The notes beneath the pieces are model-generated. The model made no database searches. It was not told the origin of the DNA and was given only the letters and a program-made list of their open reading frames with translations. DNA of 7,428 bases from Treponema sp. (GTDB taxonomy: Bacteria > Spirochaetota > Spirochaetia > Treponematales > Breznakiellaceae), in contig JAISEB010000267.1 of assembly GCA_031264395.1 (NCBI GenBank), positions 1-7,428 of the forward strand. The letters are read 5' to 3'. Shown piece by piece: positions 1 through 6,797 of this stretch. Each line of letters starts with the position of its first letter. Within the stretch, counting starts at the first letter, position 1. The position numbers were made by a program, and so were the translations under genes.

Positions 1-318
1 AGTATGGACAACCCGGTGGAAATTTCGGAGGGAACCTGGATTTCAAGGACCCTTCATTCGGACGATGAGGACTGGTTCCTCTTCGCCCCCGCGTCCGGGG
101 GGCGTTACACCGCCGAAACCTCAGGCGGCATTGACACCTGCATGGAACTCTACGGCGCGGAAAATTCTTCCAAAATTGAGGAAGACGATGACGGAGGCGA
201 TGATTACAACGCCCTGATCACGTTTTCCGCCGCAAACGGAACGTCTTACCTCATAAAAATAAGGGGCTACGACGGCGACACGGGTCAGTACCGCCTGCGG
301 GTACGGGCCGGGGAATAA
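1..318 (+). CDS. C-terminal fragment of a protein ending in a PPC-like domain
   Basis: The reading frame is open at the left edge (the first codon, AGT, is in frame) and stops with TAA at 316-318, so this is the 3' part of a longer gene. The ATG at 4 is probably internal: there is no ribosome binding site in view and the recognisable domain begins at once. The visible ~104 residues resemble the bacterial pre-peptidase C-terminal (PPC) beta-sandwich: a start like DNPVEISEGTW, then DDEDWFLFAPASGGRYT (about residues 20-36), a middle strand ending MELYG, an acidic run EEDDDGGDDYNA (59-70), and the closing GTSYLIKIRGYDGDTGQYRLRV (79-100). Such domains sit at the C-terminus of secreted or surface proteins and often follow a catalytic domain. 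The acidic run could bind calcium, but that is inference. Nothing in view reveals the upstream domain. The gene converges on the aminotransferase at 431. Confidence 0.7.
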   Translation, partial: SMDNPVEISEGTWISRTLHSDDEDWFLFAPASGGRYTAETSGGIDTCMELYGAENSSKIEEDDDGGDDYNALITFSAANGTSYLIKIRGYDGDTGQYRLRVRAGE

Positions 319-430
319 GCCCTTTGGCCGCGCCCGGCAAAAACTAAACCGTAAATCGCCGAAAACCGGGGCGTAACGGCCGGAACAACGGGAAGTCGAG
401 GGGCTCCGGACCCTCAGCCAGCCGGCCCCC
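319..430. other. Convergent intergenic spacer with weak hairpins
   Basis: This spacer separates two genes that end toward each other. It contains a 5-bp GC stem, GAGGG (398-402) with CCCTC (411-415), around an 8-base loop. On the minus strand there is also a short CCGG...CCGG pairing that runs into TTTT just below 366. Neither has a good stem plus U-tract, so a bidirectional intrinsic terminator is possible but not shown. Confidence 0.3.
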
Positions 431-1630
431 TTATGCCCGCCAGCTTTCCATTGCCTTCATGAACGCGGGGCGGGAGGCCCTGATTATTTTCTCGTCAACG
501 CAGTAGGCGAAACGTATCCAGCCGGGTTTTCCGAAGCCGGAGCCGGGGACGCCCAGTACGCGTTCCTTTTTGAGGTGTTCGGCGAAGGCAAGATCGCCGG
601 GCCCGTCCGGGGACGGGCGCTCCGGGACGCGGCAGAAAAAATAGAAGGCGCCTTCAGGTTCGGCGTAAGATATTCCCGAGGCGTCAAGGACCTCCCTGAA
701 GGCAGCGCGGCGGCGGGCGTAGACATCCAGGTCCACCCTGGCGAAGGTCAGTTCCGCCACGATGCGCTGCATCAGCGCGGGGGCGTTGACAAAACCCAGC
801 ACGCGGGTGGCGTAGACGAGGCCGTCCACCAGCGCCTCCCGTTGTGAAACGCCGGGGTTTACCGCGATGAAACCGATGCGTTCACCGGGGAGCGAAAGGC
901 TTTTGGAATACGAATACACGAGGATGGATTCATTGTACGCGCTCAGCACGGGGGGAACGGGAACGCCGTAGCTTATCTCCCGGTAGGGTTCGTCGGACAC
1001 GATGTACGGAAAACGGCCCGTTTTTTCCCCGTGCTCCCCAAGCGCGCGGGAAAGGGCGGCGATGGTTCCGGCCGGGTAAACGCGGCCTGTGGGATTGTTG
1101 GGCGAATTGATGATCACCGCGGCGGTTTTCGGAGAGAGCTTCGCGGTGACGGCCCCGACATCGATGTTAAAATCGGGAAGGGCGTCAACTTCCACGATCC
1201 TTCCCCCGTGGTTCGCCGTGTAGGGCCGGTACTCCATGAAATAGGGTTTTGTGACGATCACTTCGTCGCCGGGATTGAGTATGGTCTTGAATACGGTATT
1301 GAGGGCGCCCGCCGCGCCTGACGCCATGACAAGATGCGAACCGTCCAGCTTTACCCCCTGTTCCCGCGAAACTTTCGCGGCGAGGGTTTGGCGCACTTCC
1401 GGATACCCGCCGTTGGGCATGTAGCCGTGGGAACCTTTTTTGTCTTCCTTTGCCAGCTTCAGAAAAACACGGTGAAAGGCCGGAGGCGGCTCTACATCGG
1501 GATTTCCCAGCGAAAAGTCGTACACCTTGTCCGCGCCGTACTGTTTTTTGAGGAGGTTTCCTTCCTCAAACATCCTGCGTATCATCGACGCCGATCCAAG
1601 GGCTTCCTGTATGGCCAGAGCTACGGGCAT
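431..1630 (-). CDS. PLP-dependent aminotransferase, class I/II (aspartate aminotransferase-like)
   Basis: A 399-residue fold-type I aminotransferase, full length for the family, expected in the cytoplasm. It should transfer an amino group between an amino acid and a 2-oxoacid using pyridoxal phosphate. Visible landmarks: DFSLGNPDVEPP (38-49), HGYMPNGGYPEVR (68-80), the cofactor phosphate region ASGAAGALN (103-111), SPNNPTG (176-182), DEPY (213-216, Asp to the pyridine nitrogen), the Schiff-base lysine K243 in YSKSLSLPGERIGF (241-254), and R373 in WIRFAY, the expected substrate carboxylate arginine. Start choice: the ATG at 1630 has AAGGAG six bases upstream and begins MPVALAIQEAL. An in-frame ATG at 1687 would add 19 residues encoded by the intergenic inverted repeat and lacks a binding site. 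Exact substrate cannot be read from sequence; aspartate or another dicarboxylic/neutral amino acid is plausible. It is divergent from the G1P dehydrogenase gene. Confidence 0.93.
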   Translation of the reverse strand: MPVALAIQEALGSASMIRRMFEEGNLLKKQYGADKVYDFSLGNPDVEPPPAFHRVFLKLAKEDKKGSHGYMPNGGYPEVRQTLAAKVSREQGVKLDGSHLVMASGAAGALNTVFKTILNPGDEVIVTKPYFMEYRPYTANHGGRIVEVDALPDFNIDVGAVTAKLSPKTAAVIINSPNNPTGRVYPAGTIAALSRALGEHGEKTGRFPYIVSDEPYREISYGVPVPPVLSAYNESILVYSYSKSLSLPGERIGFIAVNPGVSQREALVDGLVYATRVLGFVNAPALMQRIVAELTFARVDLDVYARRRAAFREVLDASGISYAEPEGAFYFFCRVPERPSPDGPGDLAFAEHLKKERVLGVPGSGFGKPGWIRFAYCVDEKIIRASRPAFMKAMESWRA

Positions 1631-1636
1631 TGCGAT

Positions 1637-1642
1637 CTCCTT
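1637..1642 (-). promoter_or_regulatory. Ribosome binding site of the aminotransferase gene
   Basis: The minus strand reads AAGGAG here, six bases before the ATG at 1630. It is the strongest Shine-Dalgarno in the window and decides the start at 1630 rather than 1687. Confidence 0.8.
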
Positions 1643-1658
1643 CGCGTTTTCAAGCGGA

Positions 1659-1689
1659 AGTTGTTCAAAACTCCAGTTATTGAACAACT
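1659..1689. repeat. Perfect 10-bp inverted repeat in divergent promoter region
   Basis: AGTTGTTCAA (1659-1668) and its exact reverse complement TTGAACAACT (1680-1689) flank an 11-base spacer. The repeat lies between the starts of the aminotransferase (minus) and G1P dehydrogenase (plus) genes. It may be a dyad operator for a dimeric regulator or, in the minus-strand transcript, a leader hairpin upstream of the ribosome binding site. No T-tract follows in either direction, so an intrinsic terminator is unlikely. Confidence 0.65.
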
Positions 1690-1694
1690 ATACT
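1689..1694 (+). promoter_or_regulatory. Candidate -10 box for the G1P dehydrogenase gene
   Basis: TATACT lies 29 bases before the ATG at 1724. No good -35 is found at 16-18 bases; the nearest candidate, TTGTTC (1661-1666), is 22 bases away and is part of the inverted repeat. If used, this promoter would need an activator or would be occluded by a protein bound to the repeat. Low certainty. Confidence 0.3.
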
Positions 1695-1720
1695 ATACCG
1701 CATTATGTGTGGTACGGTAA
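1692..1720 (-). promoter_or_regulatory. Candidate promoter for the aminotransferase gene
   Basis: On the minus strand, TTACCG (1720-1715, weak -35) and TATAGT (1697-1692, good -10) are separated by 17 bases. Transcription would begin near 1685, giving a leader of about 55 bases that contains nearly all of the 10-bp inverted repeat. This is a consensus match by eye only. Confidence 0.4.
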
Positions 1721-1723
1721 ACC

Positions 1724-3100
1724 ATGAAACCACAAACCATTCCTGCGCTTGCCGAATGTCTTGCGGCGGCGGACCAGACGCGCGCCCTTGTTATAGGGGA
1801 AAACTGTTACGGGGATCTTCCCGGTCTTCTTCAAAAACAATACGGGCGCGATACGGTGTACATGGCCGCCGACGGCAGTACCTGGAAAGCGGCCGGCGAA
1901 AAGGCGAAGAAGATCCTTGAGGAAGCGGGCATACGTGTCGCGGGCGTCCATATTTTTCCCGCCGAGCCCCGGCTGCACGCCGAATACTACAACATCAAAA
2001 CCCTGATAGAGGCGATCTCCTCTGTCAAAGACCACGAGCGCCTGGTTCCCGTTGCCGCGGGCGCGGGAACGGTAAACGACCTCTTGAAACGGGCGGCGTT
2101 CGAACTGAAACTTCCCTATCTCTGCCTCCCGACCGCCGCCTCCGTGGACGGCTATACCGCCTTCGGGGCCTCCATCCTTATGGACGGCTTCAAGCAGACC
2201 ATTCCCTGTACCGCTCCCCTTGCCCTTGCCGCGGACACCGCCGTGCTTGCCGAAGCCCCGGCCTACCTTTCCTCGTCGGGATTCGGGGATCTGGCAAGCA
2301 AGATAATCGCCGGATCGGACTGGATACTCGCCGACGAGGCGGGCCGCCTTGGGGCGCCTGATGCCCACGCGATAAACGAAACGGCGTGGAACATGACGCA
2401 GCCGGGCCTCATGGATTACCTTCGCCGTTCGGTAAACGCGGCGAAGGGCGACAGGGACGCGGTGAACGCGCTCTTTGAGGCGCTTGCCATTACGGGTTTT
2501 TCCATGCAGCACATGAAGAACTCCCGCCCGGTTTCGGGATCGGAACATCTTTTCAGCCATGTGTGGGAAATGGAAGATCTTTCGGTAAACGGCGTTCCCG
2601 TTACCCACGGGCACAAGGTTACCATAGGAACGCTGGCCGCCACGGCCTTTACCGAAATCTTTTTTGAAAGTCCGGACGGCCCTCCCCCGCCGCCAAAAGA
2701 TTACAGGCGTCCCCTGAGCGGGGAGCGTGAAGCCGAGGCGTCCGCCGCTTTCGCGGGAAGCCGCGCACAGGAAGGGGTGGTAAAAACCGTGGCGGAAAAG
2801 CTTATGGATGAAAAAACGGTACAGGCCATTAACGGCCGGTTCCGAGGCTCCTGGAAGGAGATACGGGAAAAAATACTCGCGCAGATACTTCCCTACGGCA
2901 AACTTAAGGAGATGCTGCTAAGCGCGGGCTGTCCCGTTACGCCCGGGGAAATATGCCTTACCCGCGAAAGGGTCATCGCCACCGCCCGCCGGGCCCAGAT
3001 GATACGGAGCAAGTATTCAATACTCGATCTTGCCTGGGACATGGGATCTTTTGACGCGGTGATAAAAAAGATGGAAGCCTCCGGCGTCTATCTCCGGTAA
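1724..3100 (+). CDS. egsA: sn-Glycerol-1-phosphate dehydrogenase family protein (AraM/EgsA type)
   Basis: A 458-residue member of the iron-type alcohol dehydrogenase/dehydroquinate synthase superfamily, closest by motif to bacterial G1P dehydrogenases, which reduce dihydroxyacetone phosphate to sn-glycerol-1-phosphate with NAD(P)H in the cytoplasm. Visible: an N-terminal nucleotide-fold half, the glycine-rich GAGTVNDL (113-120), LPTAASVDGYTAFGAS (135-150), GFGDLASK (186-193), GSEHLFSH (272-279) and THGHKV (294-299). By family analogy the metal ligands are D189, a histidine in 275-279, and H295; all are present, so the enzyme looks active. It is longer than the roughly 390-400 residues I recall for AraM, with a proline/charged insert around 316-345 before the helical C-terminal part. 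The start is limited by an in-frame TAA at 1718-1720; the Shine-Dalgarno is weak. The symbol is a family-level assignment. The 3' end converges on thrA with a 12-base gap. Confidence 0.85.
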   Translation: MKPQTIPALAECLAAADQTRALVIGENCYGDLPGLLQKQYGRDTVYMAADGSTWKAAGEKAKKILEEAGIRVAGVHIFPAEPRLHAEYYNIKTLIEAISSVKDHERLVPVAAGAGTVNDLLKRAAFELKLPYLCLPTAASVDGYTAFGASILMDGFKQTIPCTAPLALAADTAVLAEAPAYLSSSGFGDLASKIIAGSDWILADEAGRLGAPDAHAINETAWNMTQPGLMDYLRRSVNAAKGDRDAVNALFEALAITGFSMQHMKNSRPVSGSEHLFSHVWEMEDLSVNGVPVTHGHKVTIGTLAATAFTEIFFESPDGPPPPPKDYRRPLSGEREAEASAAFAGSRAQEGVVKTVAEKLMDEKTVQAINGRFRGSWKEIREKILAQILPYGKLKEMLLSAGCPVTPGEICLTRERVIATARRAQMIRSKYSILDLAWDMGSFDAVIKKMEASGVYLR

Positions 3101-3112
3101 ACGCGCCTGAGC

Positions 3113-5611
3113 TTACACAAGCGTCCTTGCTATCCGTACAATGTCGGCGAAAACGCCGCCCGCGGTTACCTGGGCGCCCGCGCCGGGGCCCTTTATTACC
3201 ATGGGAAGTTTTGAATACCGGCCTGTGGTAATGACAACGATGTTGTCCGAATCGAAAAGCGTGCGGAAGGGGCTTCCTTCCTTTTCCGCGCGGAGGGAAA
3301 GTTTTGCCGCGCCTTCTTCTATGACGGCCACGTAACGCAGCGCCTTTCCACAGGCGGCCGCGGCCGCGCGGCGCTCTTCGAAGCCCCTGTCCGCTTTTTC
3401 AAGCTCGCGGAAAAAGGCGTCCACGTCTTTCGCCCTGAAACAGGCGGCGGGAAGAATGGGCTCCACCGCCACGTTTGAAAATTCCAGATCCATGCCGCAT
3501 TCCCTGGCAAGGATAAGCGCCTTGCGGGCGGCGTCCATGGCGTTAAGATCGTCTCTTGGGTCAGGCTCCGTATAGCCCTTTGCCTTTGCCTCCCGTACCA
3601 GGGCGGAAAAAGTCTTCGATCCGTCAAAGTTGTTGAAGATGTAGCTCAAAGTTCCCGAAAGCACCGCCTCTATGCGCTTTACCTTGTCCCCGGAAAGAAA
3701 GAGATCCCGGAGCGTCGAGATTACCGGGAGGCCCGCGCAGACCGTCGTCTCGTAAAGATAGGGAATGCCCCGTTCCCGCGAATAGCCTGTGAGTTCACGG
3801 TAGTATTCAAGGGAACCCGCGTTGGCCCTCTTGTTGGGGGTAACAACGGGAACGGACGATTTGAGGATACCCGCGTAGGCCGCGGAAACTTCATCGCTTG
3901 CCGTGCAGTCGCAGAAGGCGGTATTGGGAAGGTTGAGTTCCTTCATCCGCCCGACAAAAGCCCGGAGGCTGTACGGCTCCGTCTTTTCCGTGTTCTCATC
4001 CGAAAGCAGCGAAGCGGCCCTGCGGGGATCGAGTCCTTCGCGGCGAAAGACCATGCGCCTTGAGTTGGCGGCCCCGACAAGGTTTATCCGTATCTTGTAT
4101 TCGTCGGCGAGAATTTCCCGGTGCCCCGAGATCTGCTCGAGCAGGGTTCCCCCGATGAGCCCCGTTCCCGTGAGGAAAAGGTTCACGGAGCGCACGGCGG
4201 AAAGAAAGAACGCCTCGTGTATGGCGTTAAGGGCCTTCTCCTCATCCTGGCGGGAAATGACCAGGGAGATGTTAAGTTCCGAGGACCCTTGGGCAATGGC
4301 GACGACGTTGACGCCGTTCCGCCCAAGCGCGTGAAAAACCTTGCCCGAAATGCCGGACGTGCTTTTCATCCGCGAACCGACTACGGCGATTATGGAAAGC
4401 CCCGTTTCGCTCACGGGCAGATCAATGCCGCCCGAGGCAATTTCGCGCGAAAACTCTCCCCGGAGCGCTTCCGCCGCCGCCGGCGCGTCGGAGGGAAGTA
4501 CGGCACAGCAGATCGAATACTCGCTTGAGCTCTGGGTAATGAGGATGACGTTAATGCGGCGTCTTGCGAGCGCGAGGAAAAGGCGCGAGGAAAAACCCGC
4601 GGCGCCCACCATACCGGAGCCCTGCAGGCGGACAAGGGCAATGTCCCGCATGGAACTGATCCCCCGTATGGGATAGTCCCCGCCCGCCGCGTCCTTTACT
4701 ATACGGGTGCCTTCGCATGAAGGATTAAAGGTGTTCCTTACGCGTATGGGGATGCCCTTCTCAAGCGCCGGCCTGATGGTCGGCGGGTAGATGACCCTCG
4801 CGCCGAAGTGGGAAAGCTCCATGGCTTCAACATAGGATATTTCGCCTATTCTGAACGCGTTCTTTACCATGCGGGGATCGGCGGTAAGAATGCCGTCAAC
4901 ATCCGTCCAGATCTCTACTTCTTTTACGCCGAGCGCCGCGCCGAAAACGGCCGCGGTCAGATCCGAGCCGCCCCGTCCCAGGGTTGTGGTACGCCCCTCC
5001 GCGTCCGATCCTATAAAACCGGTCGTAACAAAGACGCGGCGAAGCCTTTCTCCCCGGACGCCCGAAAGGGCCGCCTGTATGTTCCTGAAGGTTTCGGCGA
5101 AAAGGACATTGGCCCTGCCGGAATCACCGTCCGTTTTGAGGATGGCGCGGGTGTCAAGCGGCACGGAGGGAATTCCCGCGGCCGTCAATATACCGGCGTA
5201 AAGGGAAGCTGAAAGCCGTTCCCCGAAACTCATCACCAGATCAAGGGTACGGGCCGAAAGTTCCCCAAGGATGGCAACGCCGTCAAGGACGCGAAGCAAT
5301 TCCGAGACAAGGACGCCCGTTTCCGCGTTCGATCTTTTTCTGTCCGCGCCGGCAAGAAAACGGGCGGACAGATCCTTGTGCCGCTTTTCAAGGGCGCGCA
5401 CGGCGGCGGCGCAGGGCTGCCGGGCTGCCGCCGCGCGGGCGGCTGCGATAAGGCCGTCGGTTACTCCCGAAAGGGCGGATACCACCATCACAAGAGGCTC
5501 CTTCGGGACCAGGCGTTCGCGTACGATTTCAACAATTTTTCCGGCGCCGGCGGCGCTTCCCACGGAAGTCCCGCCGAATTTAAGGACCGGTACGGATGAT
5601 TCACTGCTCAT
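3113..5611 (-). CDS. thrA: Bifunctional aspartokinase/homoserine dehydrogenase
   Basis: An 832-residue fusion, close to E. coli ThrA in length and order, catalysing the first and third steps from aspartate to homoserine (threonine, methionine and isoleucine precursor) in the cytoplasm. The kinase half begins KFGGTSVGS (11-19), with SFGERLSA (128-135), TTLGRGGSDLTA (209-220) and WTDVDGILTADPR (235-247). Two ACT-type regulatory repeats follow: about 322-390, containing NVILITQSSSEYSI, and about 404-470, containing NVVAIAQGSSELNISLV. The dehydrogenase half starts with the nucleotide-binding GTGLIGG (482-488), then VTPNKRANAG (590-599), ETTVCAGLPVI (621-631), SGTLSYIFN (652-660) and GYTEPDPRDDLNAMDAARK (679-697). 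All key motifs are intact, so both activities are expected. Threonine feedback through the ACT region is the family norm but is not provable here. thrB and thrC are not adjacent. The ATG at 5611 lacks a Shine-Dalgarno, yet no later start keeps the KFGGTSV motif. Confidence 0.96.
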   Translation of the reverse strand: MSSESSVPVLKFGGTSVGSAAGAGKIVEIVRERLVPKEPLVMVVSALSGVTDGLIAAARAAAARQPCAAAVRALEKRHKDLSARFLAGADRKRSNAETGVLVSELLRVLDGVAILGELSARTLDLVMSFGERLSASLYAGILTAAGIPSVPLDTRAILKTDGDSGRANVLFAETFRNIQAALSGVRGERLRRVFVTTGFIGSDAEGRTTTLGRGGSDLTAAVFGAALGVKEVEIWTDVDGILTADPRMVKNAFRIGEISYVEAMELSHFGARVIYPPTIRPALEKGIPIRVRNTFNPSCEGTRIVKDAAGGDYPIRGISSMRDIALVRLQGSGMVGAAGFSSRLFLALARRRINVILITQSSSEYSICCAVLPSDAPAAAEALRGEFSREIASGGIDLPVSETGLSIIAVVGSRMKSTSGISGKVFHALGRNGVNVVAIAQGSSELNISLVISRQDEEKALNAIHEAFFLSAVRSVNLFLTGTGLIGGTLLEQISGHREILADEYKIRINLVGAANSRRMVFRREGLDPRRAASLLSDENTEKTEPYSLRAFVGRMKELNLPNTAFCDCTASDEVSAAYAGILKSSVPVVTPNKRANAGSLEYYRELTGYSRERGIPYLYETTVCAGLPVISTLRDLFLSGDKVKRIEAVLSGTLSYIFNNFDGSKTFSALVREAKAKGYTEPDPRDDLNAMDAARKALILARECGMDLEFSNVAVEPILPAACFRAKDVDAFFRELEKADRGFEERRAAAAACGKALRYVAVIEEGAAKLSLRAEKEGSPFRTLFDSDNIVVITTGRYSKLPMVIKGPGAGAQVTAGGVFADIVRIARTLV

Positions 5612-5622
5612 TGCGGGGATAT

Positions 5623-5651
5623 GGTACTATATTATCCGGCAATTTTATAGT
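5623..5651 (+). promoter_or_regulatory. Candidate wecA promoter
   Basis: TATAGT (5646-5651) is the best-placed -10 for the plus-strand gene. At 17 bases the -35 position holds GGTACT (5623-5628), a poor match. TATATT (5628-5633) is an alternative -10. With the first choice the leader would be about 57 bases, ending in the CGGAG ribosome binding site. Confidence 0.3.
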
Positions 5652-5653
5652 AC
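5624..5653. repeat. Perfect 8-bp inverted repeat in the thrA/wecA divergent region
   Basis: GTACTATA (5624-5631) and TATAGTAC (5646-5653) are exact reverse complements around a 14-base AT-rich spacer. Each arm contains a TATAGT hexamer pointing outward, one toward each gene. The symmetry may simply be two facing -10 boxes, or it may be a regulator site. Confidence 0.55.
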
Positions 5654-5654
5654 A
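5626..5654 (-). promoter_or_regulatory. thrA: Candidate thrA promoter
   Basis: On the minus strand, TATAGT (5631-5626) is preceded at 17 bases by TGTACT (5654-5649), a weak -35. Initiation about seven bases downstream would leave fewer than ten bases before the thrA ATG at 5611. An alternative -10, TATAAA (5649-5644), would give a leader of about 25 bases. Assigned by eye. Confidence 0.35.
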
Positions 5655-5700
5655 CTGAAAGGAATCAGGGCCCTCCTGGAAAAAATCCGGCCCGTTTTAA

Positions 5701-5705
5701 CGGAG
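5701..5705 (+). promoter_or_regulatory. Ribosome binding site of the WecA-family gene
   Basis: CGGAG lies nine bases before the ATG at 5715. It supports that start over the much longer open frame that extends upstream through the antisense side of thrA. Confidence 0.6.
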
Positions 5706-5714
5706 TTACTGTAC

Positions 5715-6797
5715 ATGCCGCTGGAATTGCTTTACGTTCCGTCCGCCTTTTTCCTTTCCGCCGCCGGTGTCGCCCTTGTGCTGGGCCTTTCCCGCAAGTA
5801 CGCATGGTACGATCATGTCAACGAACGGAAGATCCACACCGGAAGCATCCCCCGGCTCGGGGGCCTGGGTTTCGCGTCCGTGTTCATACTCGCCGTCCTT
5901 GTCACCGCGTTTACCCGTGAACATTCAACGCGCCTCCTTCCTGTCGCCGCCGGCATGGCTCTTGTCCTTGGCGCGGGAATCGCGGACGATTTCAAGCCCC
6001 TTGCCCCCCGCGTCAAGCTGCTCATACAGATAGCCGCGGCTTCCTGCATCGTCATTTCCGGCTATACCTTCCGCCGTTTTGCATTCATGGAACAGGAAGC
6101 CTTTTTCCCCGCGTGGGTCCGGTATCCCCTGACGTTTCTGTGGATAGTGGGCCTTACCAACGCGGTCAATTTCATAGACGGGGTCGACGGGCTCGCGGGG
6201 GGCGTCGCTTTCTTTTCCGCCCTTTTCTTTGCCCGGATCTTCGCGGTTCTTTCGGGCGGGCCCGCCGTTTCCCTGTACCTCTGTCTCGCCGCCGTCATCG
6301 CCGGTTTCCTGATCTTCAACGCGCCCGTCCCCGGCGCGAAAATATTTATGGGAGACGGCGGAAGCCAGTTTCTCGGTTTTTCCCTCGCCGTCCTTCCCCT
6401 TGTCGAAGGCGGGCGCGGTTCTGTTCCGCTGCCGTTTCTGTACTGCGCGGCCCTGCTTGTCATCCCCTTGCTGGACACCGTATCGGCGATCTGGCGGCGC
6501 ATCCGGGACGGAAAGCGTATAGACAGCCCCGATCAGGCCCATATACACCATAAACTCCTGAGCATGGGACTTTCCGCCGCGTCCGTCGACTTGGTCATCT
6601 GGGCCCTGCATCTTGCCGTCGGGTTTTTGGTGTACGCGTCCATACGCATTGGGGGAATTCCTTCCCTGGCGCTGCTCGGCGCGGCCTACGCTCTGGCGGG
6701 GGCCTTTTTTATCAGCGTTCATTTCCTTAACAGACGGGGCAGAAGGCTGCGGGAAGGGACATATCCCGAGCCAAAGAAGGACAGAAACGCCTCATGA
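5715..6797 (+). CDS. wecA: WecA/MraY-family polyprenyl-phosphate sugar-1-phosphate transferase
   Basis: A 360-residue multi-pass inner-membrane enzyme that should move an N-acetylhexosamine 1-phosphate from its UDP-sugar to undecaprenyl phosphate, the first lipid-linked step of a surface polysaccharide. Motifs in order: SRKYAWYDHVNERKIHTG (26-43) and IPRLGGLGF (45-53), the magnesium-binding DD in GIADDFKPL (88-96), NFIDGVDGLAGG (152-163), FNAPVPGAKIFMGDGGSQFLG (201-221) and the C-terminal loop PDQAHIHHKLLSMGLS (272-287). The HIHH loop and VDGL motif favour WecA/TagO over MraY. About ten hydrophobic segments are visible, followed by a short charged tail from about residue 340. GlcNAc is the likely sugar, but the sequence does not settle it, so the symbol is family-level. 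The frame is open far upstream, but that part is antisense to thrA and lacks family features. The stop overlaps the next gene's start. Confidence 0.92.
   Translation: MPLELLYVPSAFFLSAAGVALVLGLSRKYAWYDHVNERKIHTGSIPRLGGLGFASVFILAVLVTAFTREHSTRLLPVAAGMALVLGAGIADDFKPLAPRVKLLIQIAAASCIVISGYTFRRFAFMEQEAFFPAWVRYPLTFLWIVGLTNAVNFIDGVDGLAGGVAFFSALFFARIFAVLSGGPAVSLYLCLAAVIAGFLIFNAPVPGAKIFMGDGGSQFLGFSLAVLPLVEGGRGSVPLPFLYCAALLVIPLLDTVSAIWRRIRDGKRIDSPDQAHIHHKLLSMGLSAASVDLVIWALHLAVGFLVYASIRIGGIPSLALLGAAYALAGAFFISVHFLNRRGRRLREGTYPEPKKDRNAS

Noticed and set aside
398..415. Intrinsic terminator between the two convergent genes
   Set aside because: The stem is only 5 bp and no T-tract follows on either strand, so it is kept only as a weak hairpin within the spacer.
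1631..1687. Longer aminotransferase start at 1687 (19 extra residues)
   Set aside because: The extra codons fall on the intergenic inverted repeat, and the AAGGAG site points to the ATG at 1630.
1703..2614. A 303-codon open frame on the minus strand opposite the G1P dehydrogenase gene
   Set aside because: Its translation is rich in Arg, Gly and Val with no recognisable motif, and it lies antisense to a gene with clear conserved motifs. Long antisense frames are expected in GC-rich DNA.
4121..5212. Several plus-strand open frames of 110-143 codons inside thrA
   Set aside because: All lie opposite conserved ThrA coding sequence and show no motif or start signal of their own.
5666..5703. Attenuator or riboswitch in the wecA leader (AGGGCCCT palindrome, CCGTT/AACGG stem)
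   Set aside because: The stems are 4-5 bp, mutually inconsistent and typical of GC-rich DNA; no known riboswitch core or leader peptide was seen.
5271..5714. Upstream extension of the WecA frame by 148 residues
   Set aside because: The added part is antisense to thrA, rich in Arg/Ser/Ala, and unlike any WecA N-terminus. The ATG at 5715 has a binding site and starts directly with a hydrophobic segment.
5925..6722. A 265-codon open frame on the minus strand opposite wecA
   Set aside because: Low-complexity charged translation (many Gly, Arg, Asp, Lys) mirroring the hydrophobic codons of the membrane protein; no family resemblance and no binding site noted.
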